A DNA stretch of 64,000 nt from Larus michahellis (taxonomy: Eukaryota; Chordata; Aves; Charadriiformes; Laridae), in NCBI RefSeq assembly GCF_964199755.1, contig NC_133901.1, positions 4,752,016-4,816,015 on the forward strand. Reading direction: 5' to 3'. This document shows positions 46,201-57,375 of this stretch, one piece after another (the stretch's first letter is position 1; each line of letters starts with the position of its first letter). The notes below the pieces were generated by a model. The model did no database searches and was not told the origin of the DNA. It saw only the letters and a list, made by a program, of their open reading frames with translations. The translations under genes and the position numbers were made by a program.

Positions 46201-46554
46201 CTGCTGTACGCGTTATGTCAGTAGTTCTTAACTCTTACCAACGGGTTCTTCCTCTGCCAGCATCTGCAGTTTCTGTTTAACAGCTCTGTTTCATGTGTCG
46301 CCCCGAAGCCTCATCCCTGGGCAAAAGCCGGAGGCAGAGGAGCTCATCTCCCCCGGGCGGGCGGAGGTCGGGGTCCAAACTCTCCATCTCTTTTTTGCGA
46401 AGCTGTTTTCTTCAACTCTGCCGGGGTATTTTCATATCCCTTAAGCCACGAGGGCTCAGCTGTGCCTGGGTCTCCGGCCAGCCACCAATCTCTCCTCAAG
46501 CAGACCTTATACCTCCTCGAGAACCCCAAGGCTAATTTTCCTTTGACTGTGGAG
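43276..46554. other. Non-coding DNA between CR1 copy and CpG island
   Basis: No gene recognised. It contains a CpG cluster at 44565-44775. Base composition shifts toward GC compared with the first 40 kb. Confidence 0.5.
44565..44775. promoter_or_regulatory. CpG-dense cluster (about 20 CpG in 200 bp)
   Basis: By eye I count about 20 CpG in 44569-44770 (for example AACGCGAACGGCCGCCC and CCTCCGCGCGGGTCCCG), close to the number expected from base composition. That means CpG has not been depleted here. This suggests an unmethylated element or promoter edge. No TATA, initiator or splice signal stands out, and an open frame across it is not recognisable. Confidence 0.3.
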
Positions 46555-47060
46555 TCCAAGAAATACCAGCCCTTTCCGATCTTCGTCGAGGCGGAAGGAG
46601 TTTCTTCCTTGGTGTCTAATTCTCCTAAGCGCGATCGAGTTTTCCTACTGCAGCCTGCTAATTTCCGAGTTGCCTCTAAAAATTTCCCTCTCTTCATTTC
46701 AGCACGTCTTCCCTTGCGCTGGAGCGATGGAAAGGGTCGCGGGCTGCCAGCTTTCCTGGCTCGCCTTTCGAGGAAGGCTGCAAATTCGTGTTCCCCGGGA
46801 ACTACAATTCCCAGAAGACACCTTATCTTCCCCCAAACCAGGAACCGAGGCTCGCTGGCTCTGTCGCATCTTTCGAAAGGCTTCCTCCACTCTGCGCGGC
46901 CACGGCGGAGGATGGGATGAGGCCTCTGGGGTGGGCAGGAGGGGACCGTGCGCCGGGAGAGGCAGGTCCTGCCGCTGCCCTTCTGCATCCGTCTGGGCAC
47001 AGCCTCCGCTCGCTCACTGCTCTGTGCACATCACGGGGAGAGCGTCGTAAGGTCACGGGG
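46555..47060. promoter_or_regulatory. CpG island with ZNF143 motif, candidate promoter
   Basis: I count about 36 CpG in 46561-47060 at roughly 58% GC, giving an observed/expected ratio of about 0.8. This is the clearest CpG island in the window. Near its centre is ACTACAATTCCCAGAAG, almost the textbook ZNF143/STAF promoter site. Direction of transcription is undetermined. No TATA box is apparent, as usual for this promoter class, and no coding first exon is recognisable on either strand. It could drive a non-coding RNA, a gene with a 5' UTR exon, or be an orphan island. Confidence 0.55.
46801..46817 (+). promoter_or_regulatory. ZNF143/STAF-type binding site
   Basis: ACTACAATTCCCAGAAG matches the well-known consensus ACTACAAnTCCCAG through its first 14 bases and departs only in the 3' TGC part. 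Such sites are strongly enriched near transcription starts of vertebrate genes. It sits inside the 46.56-47.06 kb CpG island, which supports function. Confidence 0.6.
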
Positions 47061-47328
47061 TGAAGGCACTGTGAAATCCCAAGCAAAAACCTGCTGTTTA
47101 AAGGGCTTGGCTGGTGTTAAAAAGTGTTTAGGGACTATGTGAGAATGGAAGAAATGCCCTCCCCAGCTGTGTGTCTCCACTAAAGTAATATCTCAGCGTG
47201 TCTGTTCTTAGGAGTCCACAAAATCCTCCTCTTTAGCCTCTGACCAGACACGTTTGTGGTACCCGCTGCAATGCCAAACACTCCGCTGTCTTCCTCCTCC
47301 CAGGGCAACTGTCCTCGGAAAGATTTCA
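47061..47328. other. Short non-coding spacer
   Basis: Nothing recognisable between the CpG island and the next CR1 copy. Confidence 0.6.
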
Positions 47329-48014
47329 AGAGGAAGGACTTAACAGGGGGTACTGGTGGATGAAAAGCTGGACGTGAGCCAACAAAGTGCCCAGGATGCG
47401 ACTGCCCTCCTGGGCTGCATCAAAAGAACCATGGCCAGCAGGTCGAGAGAGGTGATTCTGCCCCTCTACTCCGCTCTGGTGAGACCCCACCCGGAGCACT
47501 GTGTCCAGCTCCGGGGCCCTCAGCACAAGAAGGACATGGACCTGTTGGAGTGGGTCCAGAGGAGGCCACGAAGATGCTGGGAGGGCTGGAGCCCCTCTGC
47601 TGTGAGGACAGGCTGAGAGAGTTGGGGGTGTTCAGCCTGGAGAAGAGAAGGCTCCGGGGAGACCTTAGAGCCCCTTCCAGTCCCTAAAGGGGCTCCAGGA
47701 GAGATGGGGAGGGACTGCTTGCAAGGGCATGTAGGGATAGGACAAGGGGCAACGGTTTAAACTAGAGCAGGGCAGGTTTAGATGAGACATGAGGAAGAAG
47801 TTCTTTACACGGAGGGTGGTGAGCCCCTGGCCCAGGTTGCCCAGAGAAGCTGTGGCTGCCCCATCCCTGGAGGGGTTCAAGGCCAGGTTGGACGGGGCTT
47901 GGAGCAACCTGGGCTGGTGGGAGGTGTCCCTGCCCAGGGCAGGGGGGTTGGACTAGATGGCTTTTAAGGGTCCCTTCCAGCCCAACACATTCTATGATTC
48001 TATTCTATGATTCT
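47329..48014 (+). mobile_element. CR1 LINE, 3' fragment (about 685 bp)
   Basis: The fragment starts at a decayed form of the EKDLGVLVD region (GAGGAAGGACTT...GTACTGGTGGATG). It runs through the LYSALVRPH-encoding block (CTCTACTCCGCTCTGGTGAG) and ends in ATTCTATGATTCTATTCTATGATTCT. Relative to the 61.5-62.5 kb copy it has lost about 20 bases near 47398 (the AQKANR-encoding part) and has frameshifts, so it encodes no protein. Its 3' 135 bases differ at about one position from the 42.9 kb copy. Confidence 0.95.
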
Positions 48015-49574
48015 AACTCCGTGGCCCTAAGCAGTCTCCGGACCTTTTCACGTGATGTGACTCAGTCCCATACTTGGTCACTTAACAAGCCTTACGGCTC
48101 CTAATTAAAGCCAGTCCTTGCCCAGACTATGGCTGAGCAAGTGCTGTCTCAGTCAGTAAAGTCATTACTAGCGGTACCACCCTCAACAAACCTATTTGCG
48201 CGGGGGCTGTAATCTCCTGAAGGGATCTCTGGGTTTTGCAATCAGAAGTTGAAGTTGTTCCTTTTACGACGTGCTTCTAAAATCTGCTTTTCAAGACGCT
48301 GAGCGCTCAAGGGCTGTGTCCGGAGTCACAAGGAGCCTCCCAAAAATCAGATAGCAGAGTACGTCATCAGCAGCTTGGAAGGTCTGAGGCTGGTATTCCT
48401 GTCACAGAAAGCTCCGGCTGGGTTTCCAGCGAGCCAAGGCAGGTGGGTAACGAGCAGCATCATATCTCCAGTGCTTTAAAAAATGCAGTGGGACTTGGGG
48501 TGCAGACGTGAAAAGTCAGGCTGGCGTTTCAAGAACACCACGCTTTTCCCCGTCTAAGCAAGGCAGGAGGACTTAGCTGCTCACCGATGGCGAGAGTTTA
48601 CTGGAATAAATACTGACCTTCAAACAAGTACTAGCACGAATATAAATACTAACGTAAATACGACAAACCTAACCCATGTCTGTCTTTTTTCATACTCTGT
48701 TTCCAGAGGGTTTTCGCTCAGATCTCTCCCAGGGAATCTCCGCGTTCCTTTTCAGCGCTCAATGAAGCTGCAGGAGGGCTTCGCTCTGCGGGTTCAGCCT
48801 GAACCACCGGCCTGACAAAAGCCGCTGTGTCAGGAATGAGAAGATGGAAAAGAAAAGTGATTCAGAGCGAAGATGAGACAACCTTTCAAAAGCCCTGAAT
48901 CAAGCACTTCTGGAGAGTTTGTAAGAAACGTCCCCACTTGCCGAGGGTAAATCTGTGAAAGGTATCGCACCCCCTCCACTTACGACGTTTCCCTGTCGCT
49001 CACAGGAGGAAAACACCAAAGTGCAGTTGCTGCAGGGAGCAATCAGACAACGCTCGTGTCTAATTGCTGCCGGCAGGGAAGCCGCATTGTGCTCCAGTTT
49101 GGCTGAAGCAAGTTTTAGTCGCTGAAGCTCAGCCACTAACACCGCACCATCCTTTGCTACCTCTTCCCCGAAAGGCTCTCAGTTCCGTGAACGTTGTATG
49201 CGATGCTCAGTGTTTATATTTATATAAAATTTATTTATATATATTTATAGCCAGGCAGCTCTTAGTAGCCCGATGGATGTAGTAGATTGCTGGCTGGGGG
49301 AGATGCAGCTGAGGAAACCCAGAGGGGCCAGGCAGGCGGTGGCTGTTTGCAGGGAAATCAATATTTGGACACCTAAATATGCCACAACTGTCTTGCCCAA
49401 CAGTCCTGGGGCCAGGAGTGTGCTCTCTCTCCGCTTTGCTCTCAGAAAGTCTCCCCAGGGCCAGCCGTGTCCCCCGTGGGACCGGGATGCTGTGTGTGTG
49501 TGGCTCCCCTGGCACCAGGTGGGCAGCAGAAGCAAAGCAGAGATACCCTGTCAAGATATTTTAGCAAATTTGGA
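48015..49574. other. Non-coding DNA, no gene recognised
   Basis: No exon or named repeat recognised. A TTTATATA-rich tract lies at about 49215-49250. Confidence 0.55.
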
Positions 49575-50157
49575 ATAGAATCACAGAATGGTTTGGGTTG
49601 GAAGGGACCTTAAAGACCACCCAGTGCCACCCCCTGCCCTGGGCAGGGACACCTCCCACCAGCCCAGGTTGCTCCAAGCCCCGTCCAGCCTGGCCTTGAA
49701 CCCCTCCAGGGATGGGGCAGCCACAGCTTCTCTGGGCAACCTGGGCCAGGGGCTCACCACCCTCACAGGAAGGAGTTTCTTCCTGATATCTCATCTAAAT
49801 CTCCCCTCTTTCAGTTTAAAACTATTACCCCTCATCCTATTGCCACACTCCCTCATCAAAAGTCCCTCCCCATCTCTCCTGTATGGACTGGAAGGGGCTC
49901 TAAGGTCTCCCCAGAACCTTCTCTTCACCCCCCAGCTCTCTCAGCCTGTCCTCACAGCAGAGGGGCTCCAGCCCTCCCAGCATCTTTGTGGCCTCCTCTG
50001 GCCCTTCTCCAACAGGTCCATGTCCTTCTTGTGCTGGGGACTCCAGACGTCCATGCAGCGCTCCAGCTGGGGTCTCACCAGAGCGGAGTAGAGGGGCAGA
50101 ATCACCTCCCCAACCTGCTGGCTGTGCTTCTTTTGATGCAGCCCAGGATGCGGTTGA
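49575..50157 (-). mobile_element. CR1 LINE, 3' fragment in reverse orientation (about 580 bp)
   Basis: The plus strand begins with ATAGAATCACAGAATGG, the reverse complement of a CR1 tail. It continues through the reverse complement of the PREVV/C-terminal region and the LYSALVRPH block, up to GATGCAGCCCAGGATGCGGTT near 50157, where homology stops. It belongs to the same subfamily as the 43, 47.5 and 57.5 kb copies. Being inverted relative to them, it forms long inverted repeats with each. No intact frame remains. Confidence 0.95.
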
Positions 50158-50570
50158 ATGGCCGAGTGGTTTCATACCAGACGAGCATGCTCGAGCAGGG
50201 GCTGGGTGTTTTGAACCAGAACTTGCAGTCCTGAAGCACCTTTTCCTCTGCCATCACCATGTAGCCCCTCGCTTCCTTACCTCTGCCCACCTGCTTTTAA
50301 AGTAATATCATCACGCTCGCAGCACAGATCTGTTAAAAATGATGACAAGAGGCTGGCCAGAGTCTTAATTTTGCCCGCTTTTCTGAAAACTGCAGGGAGT
50401 TTTTCCTTTCCATTTAATATGATTAGACGCAGCAATATGAAAAATTTTTTTCCCCCGTTGCTCTGAGATAAAAAAAATCACTCCTTCCCACCTTTAAAAC
50501 AATAAAAATTGAACTAGTTATTTAGAAAAAAAAACACAACAAAACCCAACGGCCATGAGCTGCTTGCTTT
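50158..50570. other. Non-coding spacer, AT-rich toward its right end
   Basis: Unique sequence after the CR1 5' truncation point, then A- and T-rich runs (50440-50540). No gene recognised. Confidence 0.55.
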
Positions 50571-50892
50571 TTGGTCTTTCGGTGTGACACCAAAGTGACG
50601 TCGGAAAGAGGAAGCGCCGGAGAGCTGGAGTGGCGGCGGGCGATGCCGCGCTGCTGCTGGCGTCTCTGCGCCCGCTTATCGCTCAACTTCACCCATCTTG
50701 TGGGTCAGCTGCCTCCCAGAGCAGAGGCGCCGCGGTCCTCTCCCCAGGCTCCAGGGGGGCTCCGGGAATAGCTGCCCCCACCCTGGCAATGCCGGGATTT
50801 CACGCTGCTGGCTCCGTCCCACGGACTGACATCCCAGCACGGCATGTCACCTCATTTCTGGAGACTTTGCAGGGAATTTAGTTCAGATCCAG
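50571..50892 (+). promoter_or_regulatory. Candidate promoter and first exon
   Basis: The first 200 bases hold about 18 CpG. TGACGTC (50596-50602, CRE-like) abuts CGGAAA and AGGAAGC (ETS-like, 50602-50615). A perfect splice donor, CCAG|GTAAGT, follows at 50892/50893. This order (CpG/CRE/ETS, then a donor about 300 bases on) is what a CpG-type promoter with a first exon looks like. The frame starting in the CpG-rich part (from 50630) stops at 50879-50881, just before the donor, and the ATG at 50844 has an in-frame TGA shortly upstream. The exon would therefore most likely be 5' UTR or part of a non-coding RNA. Confidence 0.4.
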
Positions 50893-53800
50893 GTAAGTGC
50901 CGGCTGGAGCGGGAGTTTGCCGGGGCTGGCTCAGCGGGGCACTCGTTGGCACGAGGTTTAGTTTGGGGAATTCCACTAACAGCAGGAAAAAGTGAAGTTG
51001 TCCTCTCCTTCATCGGCTTAACTCCATTCCTGACTCTAAAGCGTGGTTTTGCTTTAAACGCAGAAGGAATTGTGCTGCCAGGAGATAAGGGTGTTTGGCT
51101 CTGGGACGGGCAGTTTGCTCACGGCAAGCCCTCGGTTACTTAAGTCAATACTAAATACAGCTCTGAATCACGCCCAGCTGCAACCTTCCCTCCCCTAAAC
51201 CAGCCCGGGGATGTTTGGTTACCGGGAGAACCCAAAGATTTGGAAACAGGTGTCTTCCGAAGCAGCTTTTCCATTCAACGTTAATGCAAACTCCAGGTAA
51301 ATGCCGGTCGTTCGTCTACGGACCTGCCTGGAGAGATGCCAGGAATGATGCCGTGACCCCAAATAAGCAGCCGACCCTCCTTGTACGAGCGCAGAATGTG
51401 TCCTCAGCTGGAAATGAGGTGTCCTCAGCTGGAAATGTGGGCTGTGGGGATGGAGCAGATGCCGACCAAACACCTCGTGTCATTCATCTATGTGCGGGAG
51501 AGCCGGGAAACTCCCAGCGATGACCTTCCTCCAGCTGATCTGAGATAACTGGGCATCCGGGTATCCATTAAGGGCTGGCAAAAAGTTGAAAAACAAAGAA
51601 AGTTAAAAAATAAAGAAAGTAAGAAGCAAGCTGCCCACCTCTGGGTGTGCTGGATGAGATACTTATAATTAGCTTGCTGAAGAACCGGTTCTGGTTTAGG
51701 TTTACGTTCCCTCAGTAGGCGCAACAGAGGGTAAAACAGGGTAATTTGGCACTTCACGGCCACTTTCATTTAAAGGTTTAATAATGACTGACACGTCTAA
51801 GGCTGCATGCCACCCGTCACTCTCTTTGTTAGCGTTCTTCATATATTTGTTAATAACTTTCAGAAATCTATGATGGGACACCGATTGCCAGCTGAGAGAG
51901 TGCAAAACCGGCACGAGATGCAAACATTTTTCCAGGCTTTTCCTTTAACGTTTTCCTCTGTTGCCGGAGGACCTGACGGGTTAGCCAGGCAAATGGGCGT
52001 CGCGGTACACGTGGGTAAATACCGTGCTGCTCAGCACGCTAATCCCCAGCCTCGGATAAACACTCGTGTCCAGTTATTTCCTTCCAAAAGACTCCCATGC
52101 GAAGGCAACTCACCCTGTGTTGTACACTTGGGTACCTCTGACTGAGCACGCTGTGATTTGAAAATATGTTCTGGTCTTCCCAGATTTATGGGCGGAATTA
52201 AAGGAAGGTGAGAATATATCCCCCCCCTTTTGAGGTCTGGGGTTTTGTATGCAAAGTTTTGTGTTTCTTCAATTGTTTGGTGGTGGTTTTTTTTTTTTCA
52301 CTTGTCCTTCCTTTTTTCAGTTTTCATCCTGGGGCAAAGCCTGGTTTTACGTGTGTTACTTGGGCTGTGCAAAATGACTGGGATTCTGGGGGGGGAAAAA
52401 AAAAAAAAGAGGAATAGAGAATTATGCTACTGGTTTTAGTGGAGGGCTTGGATAAATGGGGAGCAGAGCACTGGGGAACTGGGACCGATGGCAGCTTTGC
52501 CTTTGGTTTAAACTCTGGAAAGGCAGCTCACAGCATTTCTTACTGCCTTTTCGCCTGGGTGCTTCTCAAAGAGCAAAGTAACTTTTTCGAGACTAGCTTT
52601 ATGCTTCCAGATAGATTTTCTGAAGGAAAAACGAAACTTTTTTTGTCTGCCTTCTGCTGGGGGGTGCCATCCTCTCCAGCCTGCATTTCCCTCCCGGGCT
52701 GTCTCGTTCTTCTCTGGGGGATGTTCTGGTCACCTCAGCCCCCTGCATTCAGCCGGCTCCTGCTCCTTCTGCATCCCCTGCGGGGTTTTTCCAGCTCCGT
52801 GATTGCTTCAACCTTCTCTTTTTATCCTGTGGTGATCCACCCGATGGCCCACGACATAAAAATCTCTCTTTCCTCCGGCCAACCTGCCCGTGGGCTACCA
52901 GGAGACAGGGCGGTGGCGGGAGGGGACGGAGCCATCCTGGCTGTTAAGCCGCATGGCCCCAGCGCGGGGACGTTGGGGGAAGCGCTCGCTACTGAGGAGC
53001 ACGTTAAGGAGCAAAGTCTGAGAACTGCCTCCAGCTTGGCAGCGTCTCCTCTCCTTCTTCGGAGCCCTGAACAAACTCCTCGGAGTGAGTCATCTTCTGA
53101 TTGACCCGGCTCAGAATCTGGGGAGACACTAATACAACAATAACGGTGGTAAAACGCCGGCTCTTCCCCACCAGGAAGACAGAGGTGAAGTGCTCTAAGG
53201 TGTTTTAGACCGGTTTTCCAACAAAGTTTTCAAAGTTAGAGCTCAGATAAAAAGGAAAAGAAGTAGAAGGAGCTCCATTCCTAGCTGCTGTGGGAGAAGG
53301 GGGTGTCTTGGCAGGACTGCAGGCGAAAATTCAGAGCATTTAAGCCCAGAAGCAGCGAGTCCCTTATCTTGTCTGACCGTCTCTCTACCAGATATGGTCA
53401 CAGTTTGCCTGGATATTTGTAAGCTTTTAAGTATGAATGCCAGAGTAAACTATTCTGACGATCCGGGCTGACCTGCAGCGTCAGGCAAGCCACAGGATTT
53501 ATAGTTTCCTTGAGCAAGTGTAGCCTTTGGAAGGAAAAAAACCTCCGGTCTTTAATAAAAGTATTTTTAATGATGATGTTCCTGCTTCACCTGATGATGG
53601 ACTGTTTCAGTGGCTGGATTTGTGTCAAATCCACCTTTGCCTGGCTGAGATGCTGACTTTCAGGTGACATCCAAGAAAGCATTTTCCCTGCACAAGAGTA
53701 ACTTCCCAATAGTAGGAACAAGGTTCTGAGGGAAGCAGGAAAGCGGCGTATTGCAAAAGCACGCAAAAACCCCTGATAATCAAAAATGAAAGCGATGAGC

Positions 53801-54724
53801 TGATTTTGAGCATTTTAATAGCGTGAGTAATGAAGCCAGAGTTTAGACGAAAATACTCAGAACTCATACTGCTGGTAGCTATGGGCACGTGTCAGCCTGA
53901 TGGAGTTGGTTTAGATGCAGAGCGTAACTGGAACACACAGCGCTAGGGCCAAGCGAAAATGAGAATGTAGAGAAAAATACACTATTTAAAAAAATGTAAC
54001 TACCGAAAGATACGGGTGCTATCGAGAGAGATTTTGTAGCGCTCTCTCTCCACGGGATCATACGCAGTCAGAACAGCAGTAAAGAGAAAATGGTGTTTAC
54101 TAAAGCTAACAAGGAAAAGAAAGTCAGGAGAAACAGGGCAGAACACCGTGAGAGAAGCACGCAGCGGCTCAGCAGATGAGTTTTTTGCGTATGCTCAATT
54201 AAAACAGGAGGCGAAAAGGAAACGAAGCGGGAAGCTTGGAGCGGTGCTGGGTGCAGAGACACGAGAGCAACGTCGGGTTGGCGGCACGCTGCGTAGCACA
54301 GGGGATCTCAGCACTACGCAGGAAAAGAGAGATTTACACCGGATAAAACTAACTTAAAATTATGCAACGACTAGCACACTTCTTATCTCCCCCTTGAAAC
54401 CCACTTTAAAAATAAAACATGGGGAGGAGGAACTTCATCTCAGAAACTGCTGCTTTTCATTTAAACATGTGAACGTGTGCACCTGGAGATATAAAACCGG
54501 GGAAAAATGATTCGGAGAGTAGGCACACAAGCAGAACAACGTTACGTCTAGGACAGATACAGAGCTAAAAGCACTAAAACTGGAAAAAATGAAGTTGCTG
54601 TAGTTACAGCCCGCCCGCCTAACCCTGCCGTGAGTAAACCCACTTGTGTCAGAGGCATCACCCAGCTGGTCCGTCCCCAGCCGGGCTGAGTCCCAGCTCC
54701 GAATGCCACCAAAGCTCCTTGAGA
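50893..54724. other. Non-coding DNA, no gene recognised
   Basis: Nothing recognised apart from a 21-bp duplication at 51398. A 226-codon open frame at 52424-53104 is not like any protein I know and runs through poly-T and GC-rich sequence. I treat it as chance. Confidence 0.5.
51398..51439 (+). repeat. 21-bp tandem duplication (two units)
   Basis: GTGTCCTCAGCTGGAAATG plus two bases is repeated once, with a difference only in the final dinucleotide region. It is a recent small duplication, possibly polymorphic in copy number. Confidence 0.85.
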
Positions 54725-55245
54725 AGGGGTGAGGGGGTGGAGAGGGTCGCGGGAAGCCCAGAGGCTTTAGGGGAAGGAAGCCAGGGGACGAGTGACCAGG
54801 GGATCTGCGCAAAAGCGAGGGGATGGCGGGGAGGAAGGGCTGGCTGAGACCTGGAAGTTGTTTCTGGTGAAGAAAAGGGCTGGCGGGCGGCGAAAGGGGA
54901 AGGAGGTGCCGGCGGCATGGCCATGGCGCCTGGAGATGGGGTTGGCACCGTGAGTATGGGGCGATGGAGCAAGCCTGCGTGTGGGGTGGGAGAGCCACGC
55001 TGTGCCCCGCGCAGAGCTCGGGGGTCGGAACGCAGCCCTGGGAAGGGCTCCCTGGAGCTGGGCCGGGGGGTTACTGCTGGTTCGGGAAGTGCTGAACCGG
55101 GCTCGGGGCTTGAGCGAGGAAGGTGCAGCTTGGTGGCAGCTCTGGGGACCTGGGCTCTGCGATGGCGCCTCGGTACGGCCGGCGTAAGGCAGCAGGAGGG
55201 GTGCCGGAGTGACGGCCGCCAAGGCTGACACCCACCCACGAGGGG
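54725..55245 (+). promoter_or_regulatory. GC-rich CpG region with Kozak-like ATGs and splice donor
   Basis: I count about 36 CpG in 520 bases at roughly 66% GC, an observed/expected ratio near 0.6, borderline for a CpG island. Inside it, GGCGGCATGG (ATG 54917) and a second ATG (54923) lead through 11 in-frame codons to ACC|GTGAGT (donor at 54950), a plausible short coding first exon. No second exon can be assigned. The long open frames on the minus strand (to 271 codons) are proline- and serine-rich, as expected in GC-rich DNA depleted of stops, and are not claimed as genes. Confidence 0.3.
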
Positions 55246-57375
55246 CAGGGGAGACATACCGAGCTGGAGAAGCATGAGATGAGGTTGTGGTGGGTCGTGA
55301 GGCTGCGCAGGGGCCTTTGCTTGCTCTCTTGAGGAGGGAGACGTCGCCGTGGGGACTGTCTGGTGGTTCCTTTGGCGGAGGAGATGGTGGTGGTGATGAG
55401 TTCCTATTAAATACGTGAAATTCTGAGGTGCCAAGCGATGGCAGGTACAGCCCCGACCCTGAGAGCGGCGCATCGGGGTGGTACCCTGCAGGGCAGGTGG
55501 GCTGTGCTCGGGGGGAGATGCCCAAAGCCCTCCGTTATCAGGAAGCTAAAGATCTTTCAGGCTTATGCTACGATCAGTTATTTCCTCGAGGAAAAACCTG
55601 CATCCCAAAGTAAGCTGCCAGGAGGTGTCTTAAGATTTTTTGGGGAAAGGTGACACCACCAGGAAAAGCCCCCCCATGGGCATCCCGCAGCCCAGCGAGC
55701 GGGGCACATCTGGTGGGGCTGAGTCACAGCAACAGCGAGTTTTGACATTGCTAGAAAAAAAAAACAACCCATAATGATGCATACCGATGGCTGTCACAGG
55801 AAAGACTCGCTCCTTTCAGCGTCTTGCTGCTGCAAAATACACTTTATACGAGACAAAGGTCTCTTCTCAGGAGTTTGAATGGCTGTTCTTAGCTATTGAC
55901 AAGCACGGAGTTAGCAAAATAGGGTCTTCTTTCTTTTCGATAACAAACATAAACGTACTGTGATAGAGTCAAGGGAATATAATAAGTTCTTACACAAGTA
56001 AATTTGTTTAATGCTGTTCCCAGACAACAGCGACAAAGAGATGCTGCAGCGAATGCCTCCTGGTGATAGAGTTTGAGTGGGGAGAGAAAATGAGATGCTG
56101 TTTCTGACAGGGGAGAGAGAGCGGGGCTTTGTGAACGAAGAACAAATCTGAAAAGTGCTGCTGCTTCCCCTGTTGTTTTTTCTTACGCTCAGATATGAAC
56201 ACAGGGAATGACAGTGGAAGCTGCAGCTGGAGAGGGCACTAGGGGTCACCCCTGTCTTATCTATGCCATCTGGATTGAATTCCGAAGACAAATAACATGG
56301 TAGACAGCAAAGCCAGGCTGTTCTGATTTTTTTTTTTCTTTCTTTCTTTTTTTTTTTTTTTGTGGGTCAGGCAGCTTGTATTTCATTTCTTCATTTTCTC
56401 CTCCTGCCCGCCTTCTGTCTGTCTCTTCCTTACAACACAGCCCAGGGAAGCCTGTGGGACGCAGCCGGGGAGGATGCTCTAGAAGCCGGGGAGCTGCACC
56501 AAAATTCCCTCTGCGCAGCTCCCAGTTATTTAGAGCAAAGGTTAGGCAAATCGCGAACGCTAAGCCAGGCGGGCAGAGGCACAGAGCAGCCTTGGCATGT
56601 TTCTGCAAGTACCGCAGAGCGAACTGATCCCCGTCATGAATAGCACCCTTGTAGTCCAGAGAGTAACTCCTGAGACGCTTTGCCCTGCCGACAGTCCTCC
56701 GTCTGAAGATCCTTCTCCCCCTGCTTCTCCCCTCCCTGGTGTCTCATGAAACTGCATGAGGAGGAGGATTGGGTGTCTGCGTTGCGAAAAGAATTGCAAA
56801 TCCTCTTCTTTGAGGCTTTTTTTTTTGTCCTCGTGACCAGGAAGTAACCACTGACGTGGGTTGAATCTGCTGTCTGCGCGTTGGAATAGTGCGTTTTAAG
56901 GTGGGATGCAAGGGAGAAAAAGTATTCCTTTCCTGAGGCAGATGATTTCCCTGGAGACAGACAGGCTTCCAGGCATACAAGACCTGGTGAAGTGGTTGCA
57001 CCCCCTGCCAGACCACCTTTTTTTAGCTACAGTGGTTGATTTTGCAAGGTGCGGATTCCCTTTTCCCCGCAGATAAATGATGGTAAATTGTGGTGGGTTT
57101 TGTTGCGGAAGTTGAAAGTTCACGTGAACTCGAAACCTGACCAGACAGTTTAATGAAAGAAATAGCTGTCAGGCGCTGTACAATTGCAAAGACAGCACTT
57201 TGGGCTTGGAACGTCCCTTGCTTGCCAGTCCCTGGAGTCAGGGAGAGTCCCACAGGAGTTCCCCCACAACCATGCCATATTTGCCTACTCTTTCCTAAGC
57301 ATCAGCAACAATTCCCTTGGGATGGCACCCTGGGATCAGATGGTGTTCAGCCTCACCCGGCACACACGATATGCG
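55246..57375. other. Non-coding DNA, no gene recognised
   Basis: No exon recognised. A T-rich microsatellite-like tract lies at 56327-56361. Confidence 0.55.

Noticed and set aside
46344-47000. 218-codon open frame on the minus strand through the CpG island
   Set aside because: It crosses the promoter-like island where stop codons are scarce. The peptide is arginine/proline-rich without any domain, and competing open frames exist on the other strand.
52424-53104. 226-codon open frame on the plus strand
   Set aside because: No recognisable family, no splice or promoter context, and composition like its surroundings.
54658-55525. Overlapping 271- and 252-codon open frames on the minus strand
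   Set aside because: The region is about 66% GC and poor in stops. Both peptides are proline/serine/histidine-rich low-complexity products of the same DNA in two frames, typical of shadows.
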